In this document: one piece after another, positions 37,521 to 46,886 of the stretch
Numbering within the stretch: position 1 is the stretch's first letter
How the letters are laid out: each line of letters opens with the position of its first letter
NCBI RefSeq assembly: GCF_009363075.1
Contig: NZ_CP045293.1
Location: forward strand, 310,001 to 374,000
DNA from: Paenibacillus guangzhouensis
GTDB taxonomy: Bacteria > Bacillota > Bacilli > Paenibacillales > Paenibacillaceae
Length of the DNA stretch: 64,000 nucleotides
Reading direction: 5' to 3'
Position numbers and translations under genes: made by a program
Notes under the pieces: generated by a model
Databases searched by the model: none
What the model was told of the DNA's origin: nothing
The model's input: only the letters and a program-made list of their open reading frames with translations

Positions 37521-38639
37521 ATGAAAAAGGCAATAAGTATGCTCGTGTTATTGATTATGGTTTTTGTAACCGCTTGCTCCAAAACAGCACCTGGGGACAA
37601 TACGGGTTCAAACGCCGAATCTGCAAATAACGGCAAAGACGCTTATAAAGTTGTCTTGCTTATTCCAGGAACGCTTGGCGACAAATCATTCTTCGACGCT
37701 GCAAATCGCGGGCTGACGAAAGTGAAAGAAGAGCTTGGCGCAGAGACGAAGGTCATCGAAATGGGTGCGGATCAGACGAAATGGGAGCCGACCTTCAATG
37801 ACGTGGCATCCCAGGATTGGGACGTTATCATTTCCGGTGGATCGCAAATTACAGAGCTGATGAACGCAACGGCTGAGCGTTATGCGGATAAGAAATTCAT
37901 TAACTATGATACGGATATGAATGAAGTGGCATCCAATGTCTATGCGGTGTCGTATGCAACCAACGAGGTGTCTTTCCTAGCGGGAGCCGTGTCCGCACTT
38001 GTATCAACTTCGACAGATATGCCGCAAGCGAATCCAGATAAAAAAATCGGCTTCGTCGGTGGAATGGATATCCCGGGCATCAATGCCTTCTTGGTCGGTT
38101 ACATCGAAGGGGCGAAATACGTTGTGCCAGACATTAAAGTCGCAATTTCATATGCAGGAGATTTTGCGAATCCAGGGAAAGGGAAAGAGCTGTCGCTGCT
38201 GCAATACCGCTCCGGCGTTGACATGATTTTTAACGTTGCCGGCGGTACAGGCCTTGGCGTATTCGACGCGGCGAAGGATCAGAAGAAATACGCCGTGGGC
38301 GTCGATTCCGACCAGTCCGCGATGATGCAAGGGACAGATCAAGAAAAAGCGGATCTCATTCTGACTTCGGCGATCAAGAAAATCGATGAAGTTATTTTCA
38401 AAGCGGTAAAGGAAGCAAAAGAAGGCAAACTAGCAACAGGAAGTCTCGATGTGGTTGGCTTAGAGCAAAATGGCGTAGGGCTTGCGGAGAATGACGTCTA
38501 CAAGAGTCTGCCAGAGAAGATTAGAACACAAATCGAGGATTTGAAGAAAAAGCTTGCCTCGGGCGAGATCAAGGTCAGCAATGCCATGGGCATGGATACG
38601 GCTAAGATCGAGGAGCTACGCCGTTCCGTGAAGCCATAA
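37521..38639 (+). CDS. BMP family nucleoside-binding lipoprotein
   Basis: A 372-residue Bmp/PnrA/NupN-type substrate-binding protein. Signal peptide with lipobox VTAC (Cys19) anchors it outside. VLLIPGTLGDKSFFDAANRG is the family's first block, and KIGFVGGMDIPGINAFLVGY and DMIFNVAGGTGLGVFDAA follow. Family members bind purine nucleosides. First gene of a seven-gene operon whose enzymes (adenosine deaminase, nucleoside hydrolase, ribokinase) support a nucleoside as ligand. Confidence 0.93.
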   Translation: MKKAISMLVLLIMVFVTACSKTAPGDNTGSNAESANNGKDAYKVVLLIPGTLGDKSFFDAANRGLTKVKEELGAETKVIEMGADQTKWEPTFNDVASQDWDVIISGGSQITELMNATAERYADKKFINYDTDMNEVASNVYAVSYATNEVSFLAGAVSALVSTSTDMPQANPDKKIGFVGGMDIPGINAFLVGYIEGAKYVVPDIKVAISYAGDFANPGKGKELSLLQYRSGVDMIFNVAGGTGLGVFDAAKDQKKYAVGVDSDQSAMMQGTDQEKADLILTSAIKKIDEVIFKAVKEAKEGKLATGSLDVVGLEQNGVGLAENDVYKSLPEKIRTQIEDLKKKLASGEIKVSNAMGMDTAKIEELRRSVKP

Positions 38640-38719
38640 TCCAATTATGTACAGGGGGTTCTGCAGTTCGGGACCCCTCTCTCATGTCTACAATGCTATA
38701 TGAAAGGAGACATCACGTC

Positions 38720-40276
38720 ATGGAGTCTACTCCGTTACTGGAAATGCGTAACATTACGAAGGTTTATCCGAACGGCGTCGTCGCCAATGCCAACGTGAAT
38801 TTTTCGCTGAACAAAGGAGAAATTCATGCGATCGTAGGTGAGAACGGCGCAGGCAAGTCGACGCTCATGAAGATGATATTCGGTTTGGAAGAACCAAGCG
38901 AAGGGGAAATGTTGCTCGCAGGTCAGAAGGTGCGTTTTCAGTCGCCTCAGGACGCGATCGATCATGGCATCGGCATGGTGCACCAGCACTTCATGCTCGT
39001 TCCGTCGTTCACGGTGGTGCAGAATATTATCCTTGGCATGGAGCCTAAAAAGGGGCTAGGCATTCATTATAAAGAAGCTGTACGGCTGACAGAGGAGCTG
39101 TCCAAGAAATACAATCTCGCGATCGATCCTCTTGCCAAAGTAGAGGATTTGTCTGTCGGGATGAAGCAGAAGGTCGAAATTCTGAAGGTGCTCATTCGCG
39201 GCGCCAAAATATTGATTCTTGATGAACCAACGGCCGTATTGACGCCGCAGGAGACGGAGGAACTCTTCCGGGAGTTGAAGGGGCTTAAGCGCGAAGGACA
39301 TACGATTGTGTTCATCTCCCACAAGCTGAAGGAAGTGAAAGAAATATGTGATCGGATTACAATCATGCGCGCAGGCAAAACGGAGGGCGTTCACGAGACG
39401 GCACTTGTATCTGAACAGGAGATTTCGCGGTTGATGGTGGGACGGGACGTCGTATTGAAATATAACAAAGGAGACCGCAAACCTGGCGCCCCGGTTCTTA
39501 GGGTAGAGAATCTCTCCTACGCGAACGAGGATGGCAAACCGCTGCTGCGTAACATCGGGTTTACGATTCGCGAAGGCGAAATCATCGGGATTGCCGGCGT
39601 AGAAGGCAATGGACAATCGGAGCTGGTCGGTGCACTGACAGGCAGCTTGCCCGGTGCGCAAGGCACCGTAGCCGTCGGTGAGCAGGCGGTTCTCGGACAT
39701 AAGATCAAGCAAATTCGCGATTACGGCGTATCGTATATCCCGGAAGACCGCATGCGTCAAGGGGTCGCAAAGGATGCCAGCATCTCGGACAACCTCATGT
39801 CGATGTTCTATCGGATGAAAGCCTGGAATAAGGGACTCACGCTTAACAAGAAGAAGATTCTCAAGTTCTCGGAAGAGCAAATAGAACGTTACAAAGTTCG
39901 GTGCAAAGGTCCAGCGCAAGAGATTGGCATGCTGTCCGGCGGGAATATGCAGAAAGTCGTCGTGGCACGGGAATGCGAGGCGGAGCCGAAGCTGCTCATC
40001 GCGGAGCAACCGACGCGCGGCGTGGATATCGGGGCAGCCCAGCTGATCCATCAAAGGCTGCTGGAGATGCGGGAGGACGGCTGCGCGATTTTGCTCTTGT
40101 CGGCCGACTTGAACGAGATTCTAGAAGTAAGCGACAGCCTGCTCGTCATGTACAACGGACAATTTGTCGCCTATTACCCCGATGTGAAGCAAGTCACGGA
40201 AGAAGATCTGGGATTTGCCATGTTAGGTATCAAAGTACAGAGCGAGGCCGAAGTAAGGAGGGCTATCCATGTTTAA
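38720..40276 (+). CDS. Nucleoside ABC transporter ATP-binding protein (NupO/NupA type)
   Basis: 518 residues with two ABC domains. Domain 1 has Walker A GENGAGKST, signature LSVGMKQK and Walker B ILILDEPTAVL. Domain 2 has a degenerate Walker A, GVEGNGQSE, and signature LSGGNMQK; this asymmetry is typical of the ribose and nucleoside group. Start 38720 has GAAAGGAG before it; an earlier ATG at 38684 is less likely. Its stop overlaps the first permease by eight bases. Confidence 0.93.
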   Translation: MESTPLLEMRNITKVYPNGVVANANVNFSLNKGEIHAIVGENGAGKSTLMKMIFGLEEPSEGEMLLAGQKVRFQSPQDAIDHGIGMVHQHFMLVPSFTVVQNIILGMEPKKGLGIHYKEAVRLTEELSKKYNLAIDPLAKVEDLSVGMKQKVEILKVLIRGAKILILDEPTAVLTPQETEELFRELKGLKREGHTIVFISHKLKEVKEICDRITIMRAGKTEGVHETALVSEQEISRLMVGRDVVLKYNKGDRKPGAPVLRVENLSYANEDGKPLLRNIGFTIREGEIIGIAGVEGNGQSELVGALTGSLPGAQGTVAVGEQAVLGHKIKQIRDYGVSYIPEDRMRQGVAKDASISDNLMSMFYRMKAWNKGLTLNKKKILKFSEEQIERYKVRCKGPAQEIGMLSGGNMQKVVVARECEAEPKLLIAEQPTRGVDIGAAQLIHQRLLEMREDGCAILLLSADLNEILEVSDSLLVMYNGQFVAYYPDVKQVTEEDLGFAMLGIKVQSEAEVRRAIHV

Positions 40277-41318
40277 GGCATCCCAATTTGAGAAAATACG
40301 CACGGTTGCAGTCATACTCATCTCTCTGCTCCTTACCTTTTTCATTATTGCGATATTCAGTAAGGATCCGCTCGGAACGATTCTGATCTTCTTGTTCGAG
40401 CCGATCAATTCGCTATCGCATATCGGAAATGTGATTGAAATGTCGATTCCGTTAATGTTCACCGGATTATCCGTCGTGCTGCTGTTCCGGACGAATTTGT
40501 TCAACCTCGGGGCGGAGGGGCTCTTCTATTTCTCTGGGATCGTCGCATCGACAATTGCGATCCATGCGACGCTGAACAGCTGGCTGCATCCTGGCGTCGC
40601 GATTTTAGCAGGTGCGTTAACCGGTGCGGTGTTATCGGCGATACCGGGTTATTTTAAGGCGAAATGGAATGTGAATGAGCTCGTCTCTTCGTTAATGTTC
40701 AATAGTATTCTGTTTGGTGTCGGGTTGTATTTGTTGAACTACAAGCTGCGGGATACGCAAGCCTTCATCAATGCATCGTATAAGTTCCAGAAGACGGCTT
40801 TGCTCGACAATATCATCCCTGGGACGCGCATTCATACGGGGCTGATTATCGCGCTCCTTTGCATTTTTGCCGTGTATTATTACATGTACAAGACCAAGTG
40901 GGGCTACGAGCTTCGCATGACGGGCTCGAACCGTTCCTTTGCCGAATATTCCGGCATCAATACGACCAAAGTTATTATTACCGTACATCTATTGGCTGGT
41001 TTCTTGGCCGGCATGGGCGGTTCGGTCGAGGTGCTCGGCATGTATAGCCGGTTCCAATGGACATCGCTTCCGGGATACGGGATGGACGGCGCACTGGTCG
41101 CGCTGCTGGCGAAGAATAATCCGCTATCCGTTATCGGCGCAGCCCTATTCCTGGCTTATATCCGAATTGGAGCTGACTTGATGGCCCGGATGTCCGATGT
41201 TCCCGCGGAGATGATCTCAATCGTTCAAGCGGTGATCATACTGCTCATTTCTGCAGAGCAATTCCTGAAATTCTGGAAGACGCGAATGCTCTTGAAGGAG
41301 GCGGGCGTACGTGAATAA
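40269..41318 (+). CDS. Nucleoside ABC transporter permease (NupP/NupB type)
   Basis: 349 residues, about nine membrane helices. LFRTNLFNLGAEGLFYFSG is the hallmark of BPD_transp_2 permeases and MTGSNRSFAEYSGIN is the ATPase contact region. It overlaps both the ATPase gene and the next permease gene by eight bases, so translation is coupled. Confidence 0.92.
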   Translation: MFKASQFEKIRTVAVILISLLLTFFIIAIFSKDPLGTILIFLFEPINSLSHIGNVIEMSIPLMFTGLSVVLLFRTNLFNLGAEGLFYFSGIVASTIAIHATLNSWLHPGVAILAGALTGAVLSAIPGYFKAKWNVNELVSSLMFNSILFGVGLYLLNYKLRDTQAFINASYKFQKTALLDNIIPGTRIHTGLIIALLCIFAVYYYMYKTKWGYELRMTGSNRSFAEYSGINTTKVIITVHLLAGFLAGMGGSVEVLGMYSRFQWTSLPGYGMDGALVALLAKNNPLSVIGAALFLAYIRIGADLMARMSDVPAEMISIVQAVIILLISAEQFLKFWKTRMLLKEAGVRE

Positions 41319-42255
41319 CTTCGTTCATATCCTGTTCTCGACGGACTTCGCATTCTCCGTTCTTCGCGTGATGACGCCAATCTTGTTCGCCGCGTTAGGT
41401 GCGTTGATCTCGAACAAGGCAGGCATCGTGAATATCGGTTTGGAGGGGACGATGCTCGTCTCCGCATTAACCGGCGTGATTGTGAGTGCATATACGGGAA
41501 GCGCTTGGCTAGGATTGCTGCTTGCCATTGTTGCTGGCGTCTTGATAGCGGCGCTGCTCGGATTCTTTACCTTGAAGTTCAAGACCCACATCATCTTGGG
41601 CGGGATCGCGGTCAATATGTTCGCATCAGGCGGTACGGTATTTATTCTCTACTTGGTGAGCGGGGATAAAGGAGCTTCCACATCGCTGAAGAGCGGCGTC
41701 CTGCCGTCCATTCATATTCCGATCCTACAGGATATTCCGGTGCTCGGACCGATTTTGTCCGGTCACAATGTGCTGACGTATGTATCGCTGCTGTGCGTTG
41801 CCGGCTTATATTATATGCTGGCTAAAACACCGCTCGGCTTGCAGATTCGCTCCGTTGGGGAGAACCCGCAGGCTGCGCAGTCAGTAGGCGTGCGGGTGAA
41901 TCGAGTTCAGTTCATTTCCCTGCTGATCAGCGGATTCTTTGCGGCGCTTGGCGGCGCCTACATGTCGATGGGGTATTTGTCGCTCTTCACCCGCGACATG
42001 ACTGCTGGCCGTGGCTGGATCGGGATCGCAGCGGAAGCGGTCGGCCGCAGCACGACGATCGGGACTTTTTTGTCCTCGATGTTGTTCGGGGCGGCGGATG
42101 CGCTCGCGAACGCGCTGCAGGTCTTTAAGATTCCGGCTGAGCTCGTCGGCACGACGCCTTATGTTGTCACTGTGATCGGCCTCGTCGTCTATGCGGTGAC
42201 CGAAGTAAAAATGAAGAAACGCAAATTGACGAAATCGAAGGAGAAGCGGGCATGA
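41311..42255 (+). CDS. Nucleoside ABC transporter permease (NupQ/NupC type)
   Basis: 314 residues, second permease of the same family. LISNKAGIVNIGLEGTML matches the NLGAEG region of its partner and SVGENPQAAQSVGVRV is the contact loop. The start is GTG with AAGGAGG nine bases before. It ends four bases inside the deaminase gene. Confidence 0.92.
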   Translation: MNNFVHILFSTDFAFSVLRVMTPILFAALGALISNKAGIVNIGLEGTMLVSALTGVIVSAYTGSAWLGLLLAIVAGVLIAALLGFFTLKFKTHIILGGIAVNMFASGGTVFILYLVSGDKGASTSLKSGVLPSIHIPILQDIPVLGPILSGHNVLTYVSLLCVAGLYYMLAKTPLGLQIRSVGENPQAAQSVGVRVNRVQFISLLISGFFAALGGAYMSMGYLSLFTRDMTAGRGWIGIAAEAVGRSTTIGTFLSSMLFGAADALANALQVFKIPAELVGTTPYVVTVIGLVVYAVTEVKMKKRKLTKSKEKRA

Positions 42256-43289
42256 AGATGAAGAGCGCGATCGAATCGTTGCCTAAAGTCGAGCTGCACT
42301 ATCACTTGGATGGTGGCTTGCGCCCATTTACTGTAAGAGCGTTGGCATCCGAGGCCGGCATCGCCCTCCCGGAGCAGGAGGAGCAGCTGCTGTGGATGCT
42401 GCGCGTCACTGACCATTGTGCGAGTCTGTTCGAATATTTAGAGAAGTTCCAGCTGCCGGCTGCACTTCTTCAGACGGCAGCGAACCTGGAACGAGTCGCC
42501 TATGAAGCGGTCGAAGACGCTGCGAAGGGGAATGTCAAATATATCGAGATTCGGTTCGCTCCGCAATTGCATGTGGAGCAAGGGTTGACGCTGGCGGAGA
42601 CGGTGTCGGCGGTATTAACCGGCATGAGAGCCGGAGAGCAAGCGACCGGAACGATTGCGCGTCTGATCTTAATCTGTCTCCGCAATCATTCGATCGAGCT
42701 CAACTGGCAGGTGCTCGAGCAGGCTAGTGCGTTCTACGGTCAAGGGGTTGTAGGCATGGATCTGGCCGGCGACGAAGCCGGTTTCCCGCCGGAGCTTCAT
42801 CAGGCGGTCTTTGAGGAGGCCCATCGACGGGGCATTCCGATCACCATCCATGCCGGGGAAGCGGCAGGGGCGGAGAACATTCGGACGAGCATCGCTTGCC
42901 TGCATGCCAGCAGAATCGGGCATGGCGTCCGTTTGGAGCAAGACCCAGCCCTCGTGGAAGTGGTCCGTGAGCAGCGGATTGCGCTGGAGATGTGTTTGAC
43001 AAGCAACATTCAAACGAAGGCATCGCCATCATGGGATGCGCATCCGGTTCGTCGGTATTACGATCAAGATCTGACAGTCACGGTCAATACGGACAACGCG
43101 ACTGTCTCGAATACGACGCTGAATATGGAATACGAGCGGCTAATGCATTATCACGATTTCCGCATCGATGAGCTGAAGCGGATGAACGCTAACGCGATCG
43201 AAGTATGTTTCGCGGAAGAGGAAGTCAAAAGGAAACTGATGCGAGAATTTTTCGCTAATCCAGATCAAGAGCACAAAGATACAGAATGA
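42252..43289 (+). CDS. add: Adenosine deaminase
   Basis: 345 residues. Converts adenosine to inosine (or deoxyadenosine to deoxyinosine) with a zinc ion. Zinc ligands are in LHYHLDGGLRP, a histidine in ITIHAGEAAG, and the late aspartate in VTVNTDNATVS, where most enzymes have NTDDP. The catalytic Glu is expected in HAGE and the following histidine in RIGHGVRL. It overlaps the permease gene by four bases and the hydrolase's open frame at its end. Cytoplasmic. The N-A in place of D-P next to the metal ligand is a small deviation. Confidence 0.93.
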   Translation: MKMKSAIESLPKVELHYHLDGGLRPFTVRALASEAGIALPEQEEQLLWMLRVTDHCASLFEYLEKFQLPAALLQTAANLERVAYEAVEDAAKGNVKYIEIRFAPQLHVEQGLTLAETVSAVLTGMRAGEQATGTIARLILICLRNHSIELNWQVLEQASAFYGQGVVGMDLAGDEAGFPPELHQAVFEEAHRRGIPITIHAGEAAGAENIRTSIACLHASRIGHGVRLEQDPALVEVVREQRIALEMCLTSNIQTKASPSWDAHPVRRYYDQDLTVTVNTDNATVSNTTLNMEYERLMHYHDFRIDELKRMNANAIEVCFAEEEVKRKLMREFFANPDQEHKDTE

Positions 43290-43312
43290 GTCATGGGGAG
43301 AGGGTGGATCGA

Positions 43313-44233
43313 ATGGAAAAGATGAAACGCATCATCATCGATACCGATATCGGAAGCGATATCGACGATGCCTTGGCGATCGCGCTTGCGCTGCGTTCGC
43401 CGGAGTTGAAATTGGAAGGCGTGACGACGGTGTACGGCAACGCGGACCTGCGCGCCAAGATGGTAGCGAAGATGCTGCAGTTGTCGGACAAGACGGACGT
43501 CCCCGTAATGGCTGGGCTGGACAATTCGCTGCTCGGCAACCGTCCGATCTGGATGGCCGGTCATGAGGGCGATGGGCTATTGGAGGAAGGCGAGACGCTC
43601 GCCTATGATGCCCGCCATGCCGTCGATTTTATTATTGATACCGTCATGCGCCATCCAGGCGAAATTACGCTGATTCCGATCGGACCGCTGACCAATATTG
43701 CGACGAGCTTGATTCGCGAACCGAGAGTCGCGCAGAACGTGAAAGAAATCGTGCTGATGGGCGGCGTGACCCGCTTAGGCGATAACGGCGCAGACCTGCG
43801 GGTTGTGGAGCATAATATCGCCTGCGATCCAGAAGCAGCATCAGTCGTCTTCGGCAGCGGTGCGCCGATCGTGATGGTTGGACTGGACGTGACGTTGAAG
43901 GTACAGATTACGGAGAAGGAGCGGCAAGAATTGATTCGTTCCAATGATCCGCTGAATCTGAAGCTTGCGGATATGATGGGTCGCTGGTTCGATTTCGTGA
44001 AGGAAGAGCACACCTTCATGCATGACCCGCTGACAGTGTCTTTGCTGATTGATCGCAGTCTCGTGAAGACGAAGAAGATGAGTGTGCAGATCGAATACGA
44101 CCATCGGCCAAGAACGGGACAGACGGTGGCGTCTTTCACGGAGGATGCGAACGTGGACGTATGTCTCGACGTGGATTCGGATCGTCTCGTGCAGCTTCTG
44201 ATGAGCCGTCTCCTAAGCGGTGTTGCATCATGA
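43313..44233 (+). CDS. Nucleoside hydrolase (inosine-uridine preferring type)
   Basis: About 306 residues. The calcium-binding motif DTDIGSDIDDALAIALAL at the N-terminus defines the family, which hydrolyses nucleosides to base and ribose. Further family blocks are GPLTNIA, EIVLMGG and EHNIACDPEAA, and HDPLTVS has the late histidine-aspartate pair. GAGAGGGTGG sets the start at 43313; an in-frame ATG lies nine bases later. Next in the operon is ribokinase, which would trap the ribose released. Confidence 0.93.
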   Translation: MEKMKRIIIDTDIGSDIDDALAIALALRSPELKLEGVTTVYGNADLRAKMVAKMLQLSDKTDVPVMAGLDNSLLGNRPIWMAGHEGDGLLEEGETLAYDARHAVDFIIDTVMRHPGEITLIPIGPLTNIATSLIREPRVAQNVKEIVLMGGVTRLGDNGADLRVVEHNIACDPEAASVVFGSGAPIVMVGLDVTLKVQITEKERQELIRSNDPLNLKLADMMGRWFDFVKEEHTFMHDPLTVSLLIDRSLVKTKKMSVQIEYDHRPRTGQTVASFTEDANVDVCLDVDSDRLVQLLMSRLLSGVAS

Positions 44234-45168
44234 GCGCGAAGCGAGAGCAAGGAAAAGTCGTCGTCGTCGGAAGCTTGAACATGGATATCGTCGTGCAGAC
44301 AGCACGGTTCCCGGAGAGCGGCGAGACGTTGTTCGGGCAAGAGGTTCATTTCATTCCCGGAGGCAAGGGTGCGAACCAAGCGGTGGCATGCGCCCGCCTC
44401 GGGCATGAGACCGTGATGCTCGGCGCCGTAGGTGAGGACAGCTTCGGTCAGAGTCTGCTCGGGTCCTTGCAGGAGAGCGGTGTGCGCACCGAGCATATGA
44501 AGCAGACGAACGAAGCGGCGACAGGCATCGCCTCGATAACGCTGACGCCGGACGACAACACGATTGTCGTCGTGCCGGGCGCGAACGGTTCACTCACGGC
44601 CGAAGACGTTCGCGCGTGGAGCAGCGTGATCGCGGAAGCGTCGATCGTGCTCGTGCAGCTCGAGATTCCGATGGAAGCCGTCGCGGCGGCTGTCGATGCC
44701 GCGCATCAGTACGGCATTCCGGTCATCCTTAATCCAGCGCCGGCCTGCGACATACCGGAGGATATCCTTCGCAAGGTCCGCTATATTACGCCGAATCAGT
44801 CCGAAATGCGGGCGATCACCGGCATCGACCCGAGGGATGCGGGCCTGGAGCAAGCGATGGACGCGCTGCTGGCGCGCGGTCCCGAGGTCGTCGTAGCGAC
44901 ATTAGGCAGCCAAGGTGCCGCATGGAAGCAGCAGGGCGGCAGCTTGCAGTATCTGCCAGCACATCGTCTGGATGTCGTCGATACGACGGGTGCGGGTGAT
45001 GCATTCAATGCTGGGCTTGCGTGTGCGTTGTCCATGAATGGGGAGATCAGGGCAAGCGTCAAGTACGCCATTGCCGTCTCGGCGCTTGCCGTGACGAAGT
45101 TCGGTGCGCAGGACGGTATGCCTCGGCAAGAGGAAGTCGAGCGGTTCTTATTACAATCGACGAGATGA
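44230..45168 (+). CDS. rbsK: Ribokinase
   Basis: 312 residues of the PfkB family. The first signature FIPGGKGANQAVACARLG and the second DTTGAGDAFNAGLA with the catalytic Asp are both intact, and GSLNMDIVVQTARFP is the ribokinase start. It would phosphorylate ribose set free by the nucleoside hydrolase. ATGA overlap with the hydrolase stop decides the start at 44230. Last gene of the operon, with two terminators after it. Confidence 0.93.
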   Translation: MSAKREQGKVVVVGSLNMDIVVQTARFPESGETLFGQEVHFIPGGKGANQAVACARLGHETVMLGAVGEDSFGQSLLGSLQESGVRTEHMKQTNEAATGIASITLTPDDNTIVVVPGANGSLTAEDVRAWSSVIAEASIVLVQLEIPMEAVAAAVDAAHQYGIPVILNPAPACDIPEDILRKVRYITPNQSEMRAITGIDPRDAGLEQAMDALLARGPEVVVATLGSQGAAWKQQGGSLQYLPAHRLDVVDTTGAGDAFNAGLACALSMNGEIRASVKYAIAVSALAVTKFGAQDGMPRQEEVERFLLQSTR

Positions 45169-45183
45169 TTGAGCATAGACATG

Positions 45184-45217
45184 GCCAAGTTTGCACCGTA
45201 GCGAACTTGGCTTTTTT
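45184..45217 (+). terminator. Intrinsic terminator of the nucleoside operon
   Basis: GCCAAGTT (45184-45191) with AACTTGGC (45204-45211), followed by six T. Flanking bases extend the pairing. Confidence 0.88.
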
Positions 45218-45337
45218 GTCTATGCGGTTGATAGATTTGTAGATTCGGTCAGCTTATCATGCATTGTATTCACGCTTAATCAATATTCTCGTCAGCACTC
45301 GAAGTGTAGGATAACAAACTGAACCAATCGAACAACC

Positions 45338-45365
45338 GCAGTCCGGATTCCAGGGCTGCTTTTTT
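45338..45365 (+). terminator. Second terminator-like hairpin
   Basis: Seven-base stem with one wobble (45338-45344 with 45353-45359) and six T, in the gap before the MFS promoter. Confidence 0.6.
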
Positions 45366-45403
45366 GTTTGTGATCATAACAAATGTGGGCGGTGAGCTAA
45401 CAT

Positions 45404-45433
45404 TTGACAGACGAGAGAATGGTAGAGTACCAT
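45404..45433 (+). promoter_or_regulatory. Promoter of the MFS transporter gene
   Basis: TTGACA at 45404-45409, an 18-base spacer and TACCAT at 45428-45433. A tandem operator follows immediately. Confidence 0.55.
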
Positions 45434-45438
45434 GGAAA

Positions 45439-45474
45439 ATGACTTTATGGTCATTATAAGAACTTTATGGTTCT
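45439..45474 (+). promoter_or_regulatory. Tandem TetR-type operator before the MFS gene
   Basis: Two inverted repeats of identical layout, ATGAC-TTTATG-GTCAT (45439-45454) and AGAAC-TTTATG-GTTCT (45459-45474), have centres 20 bases apart. GGTCATTATAAGAAC within it recurs as GGTCATAATGAGAAC (46845-46859) before the TetR gene, 13 of 15 bases equal. Confidence 0.7.
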
Positions 45475-45494
45475 GAGAAAAGGAGATGGGGAGA

Positions 45495-46721
45495 TTGTCA
45501 GTACCAAAAAAAGGATCTGGTTCACTCATGATTCTAATGATGAACATGTTTATCGCCATGGTTGGGATGGGATTGATAATCCCGATTATGCCAAAGTATG
45601 TAATAGAGTTTGGCGTAACAGGCCAAGCCATGGGTTATCTCGTAGCGGCATTCGGGTTGACTCAATTTCTGTTCTCGCCTATCGCAGGCGAGCTGTCGGA
45701 TAAGTACGGCAGGAAATTGCTTATTGTAGCCGGGATGGGGCTGTTTACGATCTCGCAGCTTTTGTTCGGCGTTGCTACAGATTTGTGGTTGCTTTATGTT
45801 TCCCGTTTATTGGGTGGCATGTCGGCTGCATTGATGACCCCGCCCATGATGGCGTATGTAGCAGATATCACGACGGAAGAGAAGCGTGGCAAAGGACTCG
45901 GGATGTTGATGGCTTCCATGACGCTTGGCGTTGTCATTGGTCCTGGGATCGGGGGGTTTTTAGCGGATTACGGGATTCGTGTACCCTTTTATTGTGCGAC
46001 TGCACTCGCGGGCATTTCTACAATCGTGTCGATGCTGTTCCTACCGGAATCATTGTCGGCAGAAGAACGTGCACGTGCAAGAAGCAGCACACAGAAGCGC
46101 GATAATCTGCTCCGTCAGCTTGTTGCTTCAACGAAGGCGCCTTACTTCATGCTGCTCATACTCGTGTTCGCCTTATCGTTTGGATTACAGAACTTCGAAG
46201 CGATCTTTGGCCTGTACGTCGATGTGAAGCATGGATTTACGCCGAAAGACATTTCGCTCATGATTACGTTAGGTGCGCTTATCGGTGTCATCTGCCAAGC
46301 TGTTCTTATTGAACGATTGCTTCAACGGTTCGGTGAGAAGAAATTGCTGCTCTCGATGTTTATCTTGTCCGGAGTTAGTATGATTGCGATGCTGTTCGTG
46401 TCTAATTATTTCCTCATTTTCGTCGTGAGTATGCTGTTCTTCATTGCGACTTCCATTGTGAGGCCAGCAATTAATACGCTGCTATCGAAAATGGCCGGAA
46501 ATGAGCAAGGATTCGTGGCCGGCATGAATAATGCATATATGAGTTTAGGCAATATTATCGGTCCATCGATCGCGGGTATTTTGTTCGACGTCCATATTCA
46601 AATTCCATATGCTTTTGGAGCCGTTATTTTGTTCATTAGTGCAGCCATGTTCACCATGTGGGGGAAAAATTCGTCCCGCTCGTCATCGGCTCAGCAGACC
46701 AGGCACTCACGGTCATCGTAA
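45495..46721 (+). CDS. MFS multidrug-type transporter
   Basis: 408 residues, 12 predicted helices. Motif A of drug:H+ antiporters is present as GELSDKYGRKLLIVAG, and motif C-like glycines occur in GVVIGPGIGGFL. An ATG at 45486 exists but stands only one base after AAAGGAG; TTG at 45495 has the proper nine-base gap, so TTG is the likely start. Probably an exporter of a toxic compound, kept off by the TetR protein encoded just downstream, since both promoters share an operator-like sequence. Confidence 0.9.
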   Translation: MSVPKKGSGSLMILMMNMFIAMVGMGLIIPIMPKYVIEFGVTGQAMGYLVAAFGLTQFLFSPIAGELSDKYGRKLLIVAGMGLFTISQLLFGVATDLWLLYVSRLLGGMSAALMTPPMMAYVADITTEEKRGKGLGMLMASMTLGVVIGPGIGGFLADYGIRVPFYCATALAGISTIVSMLFLPESLSAEERARARSSTQKRDNLLRQLVASTKAPYFMLLILVFALSFGLQNFEAIFGLYVDVKHGFTPKDISLMITLGALIGVICQAVLIERLLQRFGEKKLLLSMFILSGVSMIAMLFVSNYFLIFVVSMLFFIATSIVRPAINTLLSKMAGNEQGFVAGMNNAYMSLGNIIGPSIAGILFDVHIQIPYAFGAVILFISAAMFTMWGKNSSRSSSAQQTRHSRSS

Positions 46722-46844
46722 TCTATGTCTCTACGCAATTGTCGAATCCATTTTGCCATGTACTGTACGTGGTTGCGGCTAACATTTGCTTTTGTTATCA
46801 TGAGAGAAAGGTAAGTGGTTTTCTCATGTTATAGAGAACTTGGT

Positions 46845-46859
46845 GGTCATAATGAGAAC
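46845..46859 (+). promoter_or_regulatory. Operator-like site before the TetR gene
   Basis: Shares GGTCATnATnAGAAC with the MFS promoter; 28 bases upstream of the TetR start. It fits autoregulation. Confidence 0.55.
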
Positions 46860-46886
46860 CATAGTGATTTTTGCGTAGGGGGCAGC

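Noticed and set aside
39056-40054. 332-codon frame on the minus strand
   Set aside because: Antisense to the nucleoside ABC ATPase, which has every expected motif.
43603-44496. 297-codon frame on the minus strand
   Set aside because: Antisense to the nucleoside hydrolase and ribokinase, no family-like text.
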